Part shown: in pieces, positions 38,048-51,300 of the stretch
How the letters are laid out: each line of letters opens with the position of its first letter
Numbering within the stretch: the first letter of the stretch is position 1
Origin: Anoplolepis gracilipes
Taxonomy: Eukaryota > Arthropoda > Insecta > Hymenoptera > Formicidae
NCBI RefSeq assembly: GCF_047496725.1
Contig: NC_132970.1
Span: forward strand, 18,466,501 to 18,530,500
Length of the DNA: 64,000 nucleotides
Direction: 5' to 3'
The notes under the pieces: generated by a model
Database searches by the model: none
The model's input: the letters and a program-made list of their open reading frames with translations, nothing else
What the model was told of the DNA's origin: nothing
Made by a program: the position numbers and the translations under genes

Positions 38048-41000
38048 TTAGCGCCGACTGACTTTCGACCAGCCATCATCTTCCAGTGGTCGTCTTCTGT
38101 CGTCGGGTCTAGGCAGAAGTCGATCATCTTTACGATCGTCTTTACGATCGTCTTTACGATCGTCTTTACGATCATCTTTGCGATCATCTCTGCGATCATC
38201 TCGTCTGGAAGGCACAAAAAAACTCAAGCTTTATAAGATTTCATACTACGATTAAAACGCAACTATTACGATTTACGTATATATACTTACTCCCGTTTGG
38301 GTGGATCTCTAGGAGATTCTTGCGGATCGCGTTTTCGCCAATCTTGATTGGTGTTCCGCGGTTCCCTGATTGGTTCATCGCGACGATCGCGATAACCACC
38401 ACGACGATCGGACATTCTACCGCGGTCTCGATCATCTCGTATCGTATCACGTGAAATTTCCCGTATCTGTAATTGTAATTAAATAGAATTATTTTCCTGA
38501 AAGCAACATACATATTTAGATAGTGAATAATAATGTAATTATTTATAATCAATAAAATGTAAAGTAAAATAATATGATGTTTATAATCAATAAAATGTAA
38601 AGTAATATATGTAAAGTATATAAAAGATAATAAGAATAAAAGAAAAAAGTTTTTTTATACACATAGAACATTGTATAGTATAATGTTTTGTATTGAGAAT
38701 GTATGCTTACTCCGCGTCCATCCACTCCACGATCACGTTCGCGGTCACGATCGCGATCGCGATCGCGTTCACGGTCACGGTCGCGGTCACGATCATCTCT
38801 TTTGTCAAAACCACGATTGTCCAATCTATCTCGATCTCTTAATTCGTCCTTGTCGTAGTTATCGTCTTTTCTCCATTTATCCATAGTGTCTTTCTTCCAT
38901 CTGTCAGAGTCATCATTCCTTCTCCATTTATCCATATCACGTCGTTCCGGTTCCCTTCTTTTCCATGAAGAATCCTCAATCTTTTCATCACGTTTTCTCC
39001 AACGATCTGTGTCATTTTTTAATCCATCGGTATCCTTATCAGGGCGTCGCCATGATTCCATTGCTAGAAAAAATGAATTAAATTTCAGTGATATATTTCC
39101 ATGTATTAAAAAGCAACAGCTCAGAAAAGAATACGAGAATATATGCTTACTGGATTTCGGTGCATCACGCTCGCGGTCACGATCACGATCACGATCACGA
39201 TCACGATCACGATCACGATCGCGGTCATCTCTATCTATACGTCGCCATGTCGATGTTAATTCTTTATCTCTTTGACGTTCCTCTTCTAATTTACGTTCGA
39301 TCTCGGCTTCTTTCGCTCTGATAATTTCGGCTTGCTTCTTCAGCTTAGCCAAACGTTCGGCTTCTCTGGCTTCTTCTTCGGCCCGTCTTATTCTTTCCTC
39401 CTCTTCCCTCTTAGCCCTTTCCTCCTCTAGACGTTTCTTTTCTTCTTCTTGTTTGATACGTAATTCCTCCAGCCGTCTTCGTTCCGCAGCTTCCGCACGT
39501 TCCTTCTCCCATTTTGCTTTACGCTCGGCCTTACGCTCAATTTTGCGTTTTAATAACCGCTTGGCACGTTCTTCACTCAACAATTTCTCAAAATCTTTTA
39601 GTTTTTCCAGATATATACTTCTACGTTCAGCCAAGATCTTAGTCAAGAAAATATCGTGGTCTTCCCTCATGCGTGCCAGGCGTTCTTGAGTCGCCACAGC
39701 CTCCTGTCTCTCTTCGATAGCCGCGGCGATTCGCTCATCCTCCTGTTGCCGCCAAAGCTGTTTCGCTTGTTGCATTCTCTCCTGCACAGCCTTTTCCAAC
39801 AACGGGATTTCCTCAAGTCGCTTGGCCCGCTCCAGATAATCAACTTTCTTTTCCTGAGACTTGAGCTTCTGTTGCATCTCCCTGCGCTCTTTTTGCAGTT
39901 CTTCAGCCTCCCGCGCCGCGATCTGCTCCGCATCTAGTTTTTTGATCTCGTCTTCATCCAGTTTCTTAAGCACCTTCTGCCCGTGACTTGTTTGCGAGAT
40001 CTGTTGCATTTTCTCCTTGAGATGACGATCTTTGATTTGTTGAATCTCACTCTGTTGACGTTTCCGTTCACGTTCCTCGCGCTCCTGCTCCAGCCGTTTC
40101 TGTTCAGCTAGCATTTGTTGGCGCTGAAGTTCTTCCTGTCGGCGCATCTCTTCCTCCTCGCGGACCGTATTGATGTGTTCTATGTATTCTTTTCGTTCCT
40201 CGATGATCTTGTGCCTACCCAATATTCTCTGATGTTCCTTCATCTTGGTCTCGTGATAGTGACCGACCATCGCATTACGTAGCTTCTCACGCTCGAGTTT
40301 CTTTTTATTGGGATTTATTACATTAATGGCACGGTGCAACACGGTTGCCATGTTCACTAACTGGCAGCGTATTTGTTCGGAGGGCATCGCCTGCAACACT
40401 GGACCATCTGGATGATCCTCTCTTTGTGCCTCTGAGAGATCGACTCCAAAGTGAACACATGACTTGCCATGATCTATTCTGATCTGCATATCATTGTAGC
40501 GCACGCAGTCTACTAAAAGACGCTCGAGATGAAAATCCGTTGTGAATTGAGCGAGCTCTAAAAGTCTGGAGAACTGTATAGTTTGATAGACTTGGGAGAT
40601 CTGATGAACGAGACGCACAAGCGTCACATCTTGCAAAGCAGGGATGTACTGAATCAATGGACTGTTTTCGTCCGCTTGTAATGTTTGAATAACGGAATCG
40701 ACTCTGCTACAAAGCTCCAATGGATGAAACTCCACCTCTAACCATGAGTACAATTCCTGTAACTGCGGTGACGCGAGACTAACAACGTTTAAACGAACGA
40801 TGTCTTTCAACAGAGAAACACGTGTTGGCGGTTGCGAGAGGCCCAAGAGAGTCGCGAGTTTCTGAGCTTTTTCCAATGGGCTCTTGTCTGTTTCTATGAA
40901 ACGATCAAATTCCGGATGTGCAGATGGCAAAGGTATCGATAACGTTGCCAATAATACACGATTAGCCATACGCTGCTGTTCTTCCGAAGACATATTCTTC

Positions 41001-42844
41001 TTCATTTCACGAGAGAGTTGCAGAAGTCTGAATAACGCAGCTGCGTGAAACAGATAATTACCTGCCTTCCAAAATACCATAGCGAGCTTCTGATAGTAAT
41101 TAGCCATCGTTTTTGGTACAGGGAGTTTCTTCGATAGATTCATCATACCATGTACATCTTCTGAAGATTTAAAGGCTTCCTGCCAAAGTTCCATTTGTAT
41201 TGCAGAGTCTAATTGGTTTAATCTAGTCTCTAGATTTAACTGTTGTGTCTCCGCTTTATTCATAGAAACATTCGACACAAGTGGAGGCAGTTTACATATC
41301 TCCTCAAGATGTTTTCGTAATTTTTCACATAATTTACGAAATTCAGTCTTACGATTATACTCGAGGCAAAACTGGAAGGCCATACGGGCAATATCATGAT
41401 AAAGAGTTTCTACATGCGCATTAGTTCTGAGCAACTCCAAGCATTGGCAGTACGACTCCCATAAAAACTTCACCCAAGGTGTCAAAATAGTACGATCGCT
41501 TCTGTCTTGTGCATCTTCTCCGCTAACAGCCGAAAGTAAGATACTTTCAGGTGTAGCAAGGTTGTCAAGATCATCAATATCGATTACAGCTTGTTGACTC
41601 TGTTTACGTGCCGCATTTGTCTTTTCTTCAGCCATTCTCAAATAACCACGTATTACATTCTCTAAACTCCCAACATTGACAGATTGGAACATATTTCTGT
41701 ATTGGAATAAGCCCTCCTTTGCTATATGTGATTTCTTCAATTCTACACAGAGATCTAGATACTTGAACATTATGGGCTCCAATACAGATTCTGACCAATT
41801 GTATGTCCATTTTTTATTACGGAAGACTTCTTGTAAAGTGTCTAACGCTCGAGCTGATTTGCCAACTTCAATAAACTCTGTTTAGACAAAGAATAAAAAT
41901 GTCAGTGCAACAATTGTATTCAATTTGAAAGAACTTTCTTAATTAGAAAGAAATTTACAACATGTGACAACAATAATCTAAAAAAAGATATCAGAATAAA
42001 ATATATTATAAAAAAATATTACATCAACATAATTAAAAATAATTTTAAGAAATGAGAAATGTATTTTTTTAATTACTTTCATAAATATTATACTATTTGG
42101 AAATAAAATAAAAGCATATATTTAAATATAAAAAAATTAAAATATTATTATAAATATTTATTAGTATCAACTATTCACTATGCTCATATAACAAAATATG
42201 AGACATTTTCAAAAAAAACACTAATAATATAAAACTAGTTTATCCTTTGATAAACATAATATTAATTAGGAAAAATTAATATAGTAGATTATATAAAGGG
42301 TGTAAAAATATTTTCAAAAAAAAATATAATATATATATATATATATATATTAGTATATCTTTATTATTAAATACAAAAATGCAAAACTGCTTTATATATA
42401 ATTTTGAAGAGCATTTTAATGAATGTTTCTGAATTTAAAAAAAATAATTACAACCATCTACGATAATTCTTCGATAATTATAAGACTTGTAAGTTGATAA
42501 TGCAAATACATATGGTTGTGAAAAAAGTATTCTTAAAGGAAACGGACACGGCAATAGACAATACTATGGATCTGTGTAACAAGTGCATCGACAATTAACG
42601 CTTAACAAAATTATATCCACAAAGATCCAGAGGATCTTCCCGGATCTGAATTCGTCAAGAGTCGGGTTTTCCGCGCGAACGCTCCAAAAGGTGTGGATTC
42701 TTTTTTTTTTTTTTTCCCTCGTACGACGTTAGGGTTTAAAGCTATCGGCCATGTCACGTCGTGCAAGACATGAGGCGGAACCGTGTGTGACTTACCGTTC
42801 GCCCGTTTCAGGGCGTTTTCAGGTCGCTGCCCGTATCGCGCCAT
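38048..42844 (-). CDS. eIF3a: Eukaryotic translation initiation factor 3 subunit A
   Basis: Exons read down the minus strand: 42844-42796, 41877-39151, 39063-38711, 38466-38291 and 38204-38048. They sum to 3462 nt, or 1153 residues (human is about 1382; the variable tail is shorter here). The N-terminus MARYGQRPENALKRANEFIE is near-identical to the family start, which confirms the tiny first exon and the 918-bp first intron. The helical repeat and PCI region covers about 20-510 (QRTPESILL-type segments, TPWVKFLWESY, LETRLNQLDSAIQMELWQEA, PSEQIRCQL). A very charged Glu/Arg/Lys coiled coil spans about 540-910, and the C-terminal tail consists of Arg-Asp repeats. eIF3a is the scaffold of eIF3 on the 40S subunit in the cytosol. 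The tail contains tandem DNA repeats (6-bp near 39170-39230 and 12-bp near 38124-38190) that may vary in length. AATAAA is on the minus strand at 37966-37961. The first intron and all others use GT-AG. Confidence 0.96.
38124..38190. repeat. 12-bp tandem repeat within eIF3a
   Basis: The unit ATCGTCTTTACG and variants is repeated about five times. It encodes repeated Asp-Asp-Arg-Lys on the minus strand in the eIF3a tail and stays in frame because the unit is 12 bp. Confidence 0.85.
39170..39230. repeat. 6-bp tandem repeat within eIF3a
   Basis: Repeated CGATCA units encode alternating Arg-Asp in the eIF3a tail on the minus strand. A related block lies at 38735-38800. Confidence 0.85.
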
Positions 42845-44687
42845 GACTTCTTCAAGTAGCTGCGATTATAGTTTTACCATAGATATACCGTTCGAAGGAA
42901 GCTTGTTGAAAGCTTCGAAACTTTAATTCGCATGAACACGTATCCAATACTTGTCCTTTCAACCGCGTGTAGCCAAATGACCACAGTGCACCGGATAAGA
43001 GAGGCGGTCACCGAGGAAAGATGGCTTCCCGTAATACGTTAGTCAAACCGCAGTCCTCGTAAGCAACTAACGTTCAGGACGAACCGCGTCTGACGATGCG
43101 ATGAAAGGTTTCCGCGGTTAAAAAATTATTTAACTATTATTTAACACACAGCGATTATTTGCAGGTTACATTTATCGTTACACTTCGTAAATAGAAGTTA
43201 GCAAGTTAAAGTTCAGTGCTGGCAACTTTTAACGACTGATGGCTCCGCATATTATTACGCTAGGGAATGACACGTGACGTGTCCACGCGATGACAGTGGT
43301 CGTTTTCTAACATAACCAATCGCTTCTACTAAATTCACCCTGCGTCCGATGATACGATATACGACATCCAATAACGAAGCTAGAATTCCTAAAGCCTTGT
43401 GTCCACGATTTAAGAACTCAGTCCGAGTTTTAGATATTGAGTAAAATTTTTCCTGAAGAGGACGTTTGGAACGTAACCTTTTAGTGAGAAAAGGAAAACG
43501 AATTAAACAGGGCTTGGTCGAAGGAGTCCTTAGTGCACTCGAACGTGATTGGTTCTTACTTTTAGAACCAACAAATCAACGTCGAGTGTTGACTAGATAG
43601 CGACTCAAGAGTTGGTTTGACGAACGCGACCAATCGTTTGGCGAGTTCATTACTTCGAGAAAGCAATTGGCTTTCGTAGATCATCGTAGATTTCAAATCG
43701 GTTGCGGAGTCGGCATCGAGTGTCGTAAACGCGCGTTTAAGTCGTAATTTCTGTTAATTGTTTAATTAATTGTTATATAAAAGTGAATTTCTTCTAAAAA
43801 GTTATCGCGAGTGCTTTGTGAAGTATTGAACATTTGTCATAACGCGTAACAATCGCCGTTATACATAGACATTGTGATTTTATTGTCGACTTCTACACAT
43901 CTGGAATCAATTGAAGCAATTTTCGTATAACTTTATCGCCGAAATGCATCGTAGTTACAATAATCATCACAATCACAAGTACGTAAAACATTGTTGTAAT
44001 TAACCGCATCATTTTTATCTTGTGTAACAATTTATGTCGACTATTTTTATTCAAAATTTCATTTTAATACATTGAATTTTTTTTTATTAATTCTCGCAAT
44101 TTCGATACTTTGAAAATCGCAACATTACATTGACAATAATTAAGAGATTACTTTGATGAATTCTAGATCTCGAATTATAATTAATCACAAAATCTATTAC
44201 AACAAATCGCTAAGACGAGAGAGAATTGTTCCATATATATTTTTGCATATAATATATATTATATTGCAGTGTTTTATTATTAAAAGTATCTCGTTGAGAA
44301 TATATAGAATGAAATAGTTATGAAATAGATCTTACTTTAAACGTTATGTATAATATAAACCTTTTGCATGTTCAGTATAAAAGAATTTACTTTTTTATTT
44401 CTTGTTTGAATTTATAAAGCTAAGGTATAGTAGGAATAAGATGGAATTTTATCAAAAAGTAATAAATAAAATGTTAGTAGAGTTTAGCAGTCAAATTCAT
44501 TATATTAAAATGTTGTTTACACATCTTAATTCCAAACTAAAGACAGTACAAATATAATAGATATCAGATAACAGATAAAGTATTAATAATAAACAGATAT
44601 CAATATGCATATAATACATCTTATATCTTATTCTTATTTATATTCATTGTGCCTTTATATAACATTTACAATTTAATTTATATATTA
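42845..44687. other. eIF3a promoter region and DENND10 3' flank
   Basis: A CpG-richer block at about 42850-43740 lies directly upstream of the eIF3a ATG and is the probable eIF3a promoter. It may be bidirectional, given the possible plus-strand first exon at 43944. The rest, 44.0-44.69 kb, is AT-rich. Confidence 0.45.
43944..43978 (+). other. Candidate first coding exon of an unidentified plus-strand gene
   Basis: An ATG at 43944 begins a His/Asn-rich start (MHRSYNNHHNH) and runs straight into the donor-like AA-GTACGTAA at 43978/43979. It follows a 200-bp AT-rich leader-like stretch beyond the eIF3a promoter island. No following plus-strand exon was found in the window, so this may be chance or the first exon of a gene with a long intron. 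Confidence 0.2.
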
Positions 44688-46293
44688 TCACAACATAAAA
44701 AGATTTTCGGCAATGGCTAAATTAATGAGAAAACTTTCTACAGCCGGTGCTAAATTTTTTTCTCTAAATATCTCAATAGAAATCATCTTTCTGCCATCTG
44801 GAGCTTGAACTGTTGCTAACGAAGTTAATTGATTTAAAAGATCTTTCGTTTTATCGCTTATCTCAGAAATAATTTGTGCCTCTGTGTAATTTTGATTTTC
44901 ACATAGCTGAACCATAAATAACGCTATTTCCTTATGAGTTTTTGTCATTGTAAGACTTTCTAAAATAATGAATATAAATTTTTACAAAATATTTATCTAT
45001 TCATTTTATTTATTTAAGATAGATAAACAAAATTATTTTTTTGTCTCCTTATTACCTTTTGCATGTGGTGCTACAGTAATCTCTCGAGCAGGAATGTTTA
45101 CCAGTAAGTCATACAAATCTGTTCTTGATGATATTGAACTATTGCTGCAGCCTGCCACATAGTACGAATATCTCTGTATGTAACAACAATAATAATTATA
45201 TAACAATACATCTAATATCTATTAATTATATTAATATATATTAATTAATATTATTAATTAATAACTATAGTAATAATAACATATATCAAAATACAATAAA
45301 TAAAAATAATAATTAATTCATGCAGTTCACTTTGAATAATGAAATTATCTGCTTTGTCTATAATTTTTTACTATCAAAGATATCGTCTTTATAGGATGTA
45401 TACCTTTAATTCAATCAATTCATCGTTTACTAAATCAATCCATGGAAAGAGATTGTCAGTAACCTTTCTGTGTTTCATTAATGCAGGAAATGTTCTTATC
45501 CACTTAAGAAGCTGTTCTAAGCTGTGATGATATATAATGATCTTTTTTTTCAATAATAGAGCAGTATAAATCAAAATTGTTTCTAATTCAAATGTTTTAA
45601 TCAGTTCTTTGACATTGGTACTAGCTGCAAATCGATGAGTATTAAAATCATCAGAGACAAATGTTCCATTCTCCTGTGTTGAACATGATCCTTTTGTGAA
45701 TACAGAAAGATATAATTGCAGGATCTCCGTTGGTTTTCCTGTTTTACAATACATCTTGCTAAGAACTCGTGACAGCACTTCATACTTTTGTGGATTAAAA
45801 TCCTTTGCAAAAAGAACCAACGCAAATTGTTTTACCTGAAATAATTATGAAAATTACAAGATATAAAAATTTTTAGAATGTAAAATGATAAAATATTTTT
45901 TTTTTTTTTTTTTATGAAAAAGATAGAAACTATTGTATAGATACTCACTTTTGGTAATTTATCAGAATCGAATACTTCGCTGCAATGTATATAAAACCAA
46001 TCATGGCCATGTCTTGCACATACAAATACATGAGGAGAACTATGTTCTAATTTCATATTGCATTTTCTTGTGACTACAGTTTTCTGAGATTTTGTCACCG
46101 CAGGATATGACCATGTCCACAAGATATCTCCATTACAGTCTTTTTCTAGAATTTTCATTCTGAATTAAGCATACTAAACAAATAGTTGGTAATGCATATG
46201 GAAATAGTTCATTTCTATATTTATTATTTTTATTATAGAAAGCTATGTTATACCTATTATACTACAAGAAAGTAAATCTGTTAACGGTGCCAT
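44688..46293 (-). CDS. DENND10: DENN domain-containing protein 10 (FAM45-like)
   Basis: Exons on the minus strand: 46293-46254, 46145-45949, 45835-45404, 45173-45056 and 44959-44688. They total 1059 nt, or 352 residues (human is about 357). The first exon encodes MAPLTDLLSCSII and ends in phase 1. Splicing to the CTAG acceptor at 46146-46149 gives SIIEKDCNGDILWTWSYP, matching the family's LIEKD-NGEVLW-W-YP. The in-frame ATG at 46158 would give a shorter protein with an unrelated start and is probably not used. Other family signatures are LFAKDFNPQKYEVLSRVL, FTKGSCSTQENGTF, ETILIYTALLLKKKIIIYH, RTDLYDLLVN and REITVAPHAKESLTMTKTHKE. In vertebrates DENND10 acts on late endosomes and multivesicular bodies and has been linked to Rab27. 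The gene sits head-to-tail between eIF3a and ebony on the same strand. Confidence 0.92.
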
Positions 46294-48347
46294 TTATGTG
46301 AGGATTCCTTCTGACAAGTAATTATAACACTATTGAAAGCAATATATTAAAGTATTAATCATTCTTTACACCTTGGTGTGTGAAATTATTATATTATTAT
46401 ATTTTTTTTAATAATATATTCTATATTTGCATTCTTATAAATATTATCAATCTAATAGGTAATTATCGAAATGTTAGCTAAATTGTCTTATCATACACAA
46501 TATTTTTGTTTTGTTGAGGGTATTTCAACGCGAAAAAGTCATTTAATATGTACATCGCACACAAAATAGAAATTGAGGTTATGTTAGTCAACACCGTGAT
46601 CGTTGATCGACACCTTTCTGTCAGCTGCAGTCAGCTGTAGAAGATGGGGAGACAAAACAGGAAATTTGCACGTAACACGTAACTTCCTGAATTTAATGTT
46701 TTATTTAAAACGAGAGAGAGTGTATACTTAGTAATTTGTATTTTTTAAAAATATAGCGATATGCTATCAGTTTAGTAAAAATTCATTCAACATAATATTA
46801 CATATGTATATATATATATATAAAGTTAATATTTATTTATTTAGTTTTTCTACGTAATATTTATATTGGTAATATTTTAAAACTAATATAATTTTTGTTT
46901 TTTATTAAATATTTAATATATTTTTAATTCAAAGTTTTCTTTTTAAAATCAAATTAAATTTGAAATTGTGACTTAATAAAAAGTAATAAAAAGAATCTCT
47001 TATCACGAATAACGAGAGAGAATGTAACTGAATAATATATATATCACAGATGAGTTGTAGGCAAATTTTTTATTTAATTTATATATTGCTTCGTTTCTAC
47101 TTATACTGTTTTGTCCATATGAAATAAAAATGATATGTCTATCCGTGCAACAATTTCACAGTAATTAATCCAATAAATAATTTTTTAAATTTTATTATTT
47201 ATTTTTTCTAAAAACTGTCTAAATATAATTTATTCAAATTATTATTTTATTTTTATATAAATATTTAAGTGATATATGTAAAAAGAATTTATATTAAAAA
47301 AATTTTATGAAAATCGTTTATTTTACATTATTGATAATTGCACTCAATTGATATATATTCATAGTTAAATATGTATGTAATAATTTTTGTTGCTCTAAAA
47401 GTTATTACTGTTTAATCTTGGCGATGAATGTAACAATAATAATAAGTACAAATTATATTTTAACCATTATATATATATTTGGAGTAACAAAGATTATTAC
47501 ATTATAATATTCAACTTTATAAACACATAACATATTTATCTTTATGCAAAAAATAAAATTAATTTACATGTATTTTTAAATATTATAATATATAAAAAAG
47601 AAAAGAGCTCTCTAATTTCATATAATTATCATTGTTTTGAAAAATACACAACTATAATGAATAATTAACTTATTATTATTTTATCATCGTTTTTTGCAAT
47701 ATTCTTTTCGTAAAAAATAATTTATTAATTGGATATGTAAAATGTTAATAATGTGCTAATAATTTATAAACAATTAAAAAAATTTTTACATTAGCAATAA
47801 ATTCATTATAATTATTATTTTAATCACAATACTTTTATTAAAATACATACTTTTATTGAAATGTATGACTTATTTTTATTATTTTAATATTATTTAATAT
47901 TAAAGATCAGATTATAACATATAATTATCGATTTTTGAGAATTACGTTTTTCCCACAAAAATTTTATAAAGCTATAAAATTATACCATACTTTTTTCAAA
48001 TCTAGATATGACAAGTATTAATAAATAGCTGAAACAAATTTTTCTAAAGTAATTATTCTAAGATTCTAAAGTTTTTTTAGTCTATCAAGAAAATGAAATA
48101 ATAATGAAGGAACAATAATTGCATTATGCTTATAACAAACAATATAGATAGTTGTTCATTTATGCGATTATGTTTTGCTGATATTTGTAGAAAATAACAA
48201 ATGGAAAAAATGGAAATACATATGCAAAACCTTATAATATAACATCATAATAGATTATTAACAATTGATGATTGTATCGATGAAAGGTCACAAAGTTAAT
48301 ATTAACACTACTCGAAATTAATACTTTTATTTATTAAAATCACTAGT
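46294..48347. other. DENND10 upstream and ebony 3' flank
   Basis: A slightly GC-richer patch at about 46540-46700 may be the DENND10 promoter. The remainder is very AT-rich, with no open frame above 60 codons. Confidence 0.45.
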
Positions 48348-51300
48348 TTAGTTGATCATTTTTAATGAGCAAATTGTCACTTGATTGTCAGGAGCCTTAC
48401 TGAAAGGTTTACTTCCATCGGGTGTCTCATATCGATTCACTTGATATACCAACATTGTTTCGTATTCGTACACATCTGTGCCAAGTTGCTGTAAAAGTTT
48501 ATGTAAAAATATAAATTAATAATTCTTTCAGCGATATATTTTATACGTATCTATATAATAAATATACTTTCTATTTAAATAACTAAAACCCGCTTTAAAC
48601 ACTTACGCTTTAAACGCTTATACAATAAGACTTGGGACAGAATTTTATTTATAATTTTATATTAATTATAGAAATTTTATACTTTTATATTACGTTTTAT
48701 TTATAATTTTCTATAATTTACGACAAAATTAAACACGAAATTTTATTTACAATTTTATGTTTAATAGAGAAAAAGTAAATTCTGTTTTGAATTTTATCGC
48801 GAATTATAGATTATTTAAAATAGGCTCAAGTGTATTATCAAAGATATTTGAATTATTGTTGAATTTATCCTTTTTACCTGAGTGAGGGGACTAGTATTTG
48901 TAGTGAAAATCCCAGCGTATCCTTTTCGTTGAGCGAATTGTAAACTGTACTCTTCCATCTGTCCTATCACTAATACGTTTTCTGCGAAATTCAAGTCGCT
49001 GCTTGTCGCCATCATATAATTGTGAATAATTTTGCCCTTGCCTTTTGGTAATTTGTTTTCTCTTATCGGTCCTTCCAGGTACTCGAGAAAATCGAATATG
49101 ATCATTAATTTAGAGCTCAGTCTTAATTCGGGCTCGTCCCAAAGATCAAAGCTAAGGGTAACTCCAATCGTTTTGTTACTCTGTGCCGATTTGATCACGA
49201 AGCTCAAGCCTTTCTCTACAAGAGGATTCCACATAGCCTCCATTAATTCTCGATAATCGGCTCTCTTTATGTCCGGCATTAACAATTGCTCCAAATCGGC
49301 TTTCAAATAAAAGCTCTCTGTGATTATTCTGCAAATATAAAAATATATTTATTGTGATTACATTCTGCCTGTATATACGCACTTACATAACAGTACTGTA
49401 GACTGTAGATATATATAAATTGGGAATCGAATTTTGAATATAGTACTCACTCGATTACGTCCTCCTTGTGACAATCGCTTAACGATTCAAAGATATACGA
49501 TTTCTGGTCGATTGTTTCCTTCAGTGGTTTTTCGTCAGAAGATATGAATTTCATACGGTCCAATACTTCGGCCAGATTTTTTGCTGTGATAAAATCCGTG
49601 ATGCCAATCTGATAACCCTGGTCCCTTAACTTGGTCACGGTGTAAATGGAATTTAAGGAATTTCCACCGAGCTCATAGAAATTCGCATGCGAGGTCACTA
49701 GTGCACGGCCATTATGTCCGATTACAGATGTGACAGTCGGAAAAAGAATTCGGGCTTTTGTAAGATCTTGATCTGGCACGCCGCTGTAATCGCAATTCGT
49801 AGCAAAGTCGTCCTCTAAAATAAAATAGAATTTTTAATAAATCTAGTACGCGTCAACTAATAATAGATCATTTGCGTTAAAAAACGAGTCAGTTTTAGAA
49901 GGAATTTCTCTATTTAGTCTCTATTTATTAGTTAAAAGAAATTACTTGAAGATTTACTTTGGGCATTTTTCTAATCTTTGAAAGAGTAGGTATTATAACT
50001 AAAATATTGGAATTTTTTAATTTTTTTGTAGAAGAAAAAATTTCTTTTAATTTTAACGCAAGAATAATCAGTTATTAAAATAATGCGCGAAATTTAATTG
50101 CTAGGATGTTAAAAGATGTTACAAAATAAATTTTTTTTATTTGACAATTTTTTTTTTATCAAGTTATTGCAATTTATATCACAGAAGAGATTAAAAAGAT
50201 TATTCCAATTATGATAAATACGTATTGATGCTAATATATTCTAATGTGAAAGTAAAAATAGAATGGGGAAAAATATAAAAAAGCCTGGAACCGGTTCTCA
50301 ATACGTTAATAATGTGATTCCATAGTGATAGTTTGTGACAATTATCTTGTAATATATCTACTTTGACATCAAAAAATTTAAATAGTTACAAATATGTTAA
50401 TGTGATTAACATAATAGATTAACATAATGTTTCAATTATATCGTGATACTTCAAGAAAGTTATATATACGTATAATATTATATATAATATTTTGTTTGAC
50501 AAAGGAAATATATACTTAAATAAATAGTTACTAATTCGACATACCATTATTAGGGCAAGATGATTCATATTGTTTTAATAATGTTTGTCGATCCGTTTTA
50601 CCATTGATTAAAAGAGGTATGTGATCAACAACAAATATTTGCGGTAACATGTATGGCGGTAACGTTCTTTGGAGAAAACTTTCAATCTCCGAGCTGGACA
50701 GAGTGTCATCAGCGATAGTAACAAAAGCTATTAGTTCCTGAGAAAAAAAATGCAAACATAAAACTTACCATTAAGAAATTAATTTATTCTTACTGAAACA
50801 ATTTTTCTCTAAAATAGTGAAAAAGTCATTTATAAGAAAATGTTTTAGATTTCATAAAATTGTATGTATTCGGTGGAAAAATTGTATTTATAAAGTAAGT
50901 ATCTATATTAATTGAGAAAGTTTTGTAAAATAATACGCGAACAAATTGAAGATTAATTTTATATACGAATACGCAATTAGAAAATTTTAGCTTTAAAATT
51001 TTTAAATGTTTAGGTATTTAAGTTTAGGTACTAAGTCTTAAAAGAAAATTATACTTCAAAAATAATTATAAAAAAAGTTTTAAAGTAATTTATTTTACTT
51101 TACGCGTACGTACACGCTTATTAACTACATTTACCTGTGACAGTTCACCGGGCTTATAACAAAGAACTACGACTTTATCGATACCGCGTATTCTAGCGAT
51201 TATTTTCTCGACCTCTGTAAGATCGACGCGATGACCTCTAATCTTAATTTGCGAATCTACTCGTCCCTCGTAAATTATCACACCTTTAACAATTTTAGCG

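Noticed and set aside
38671..39937. Plus-strand frames of 70-130 codons
   Set aside because: They are antisense shadows of eIF3a; the minus-strand reading is clearly the gene.
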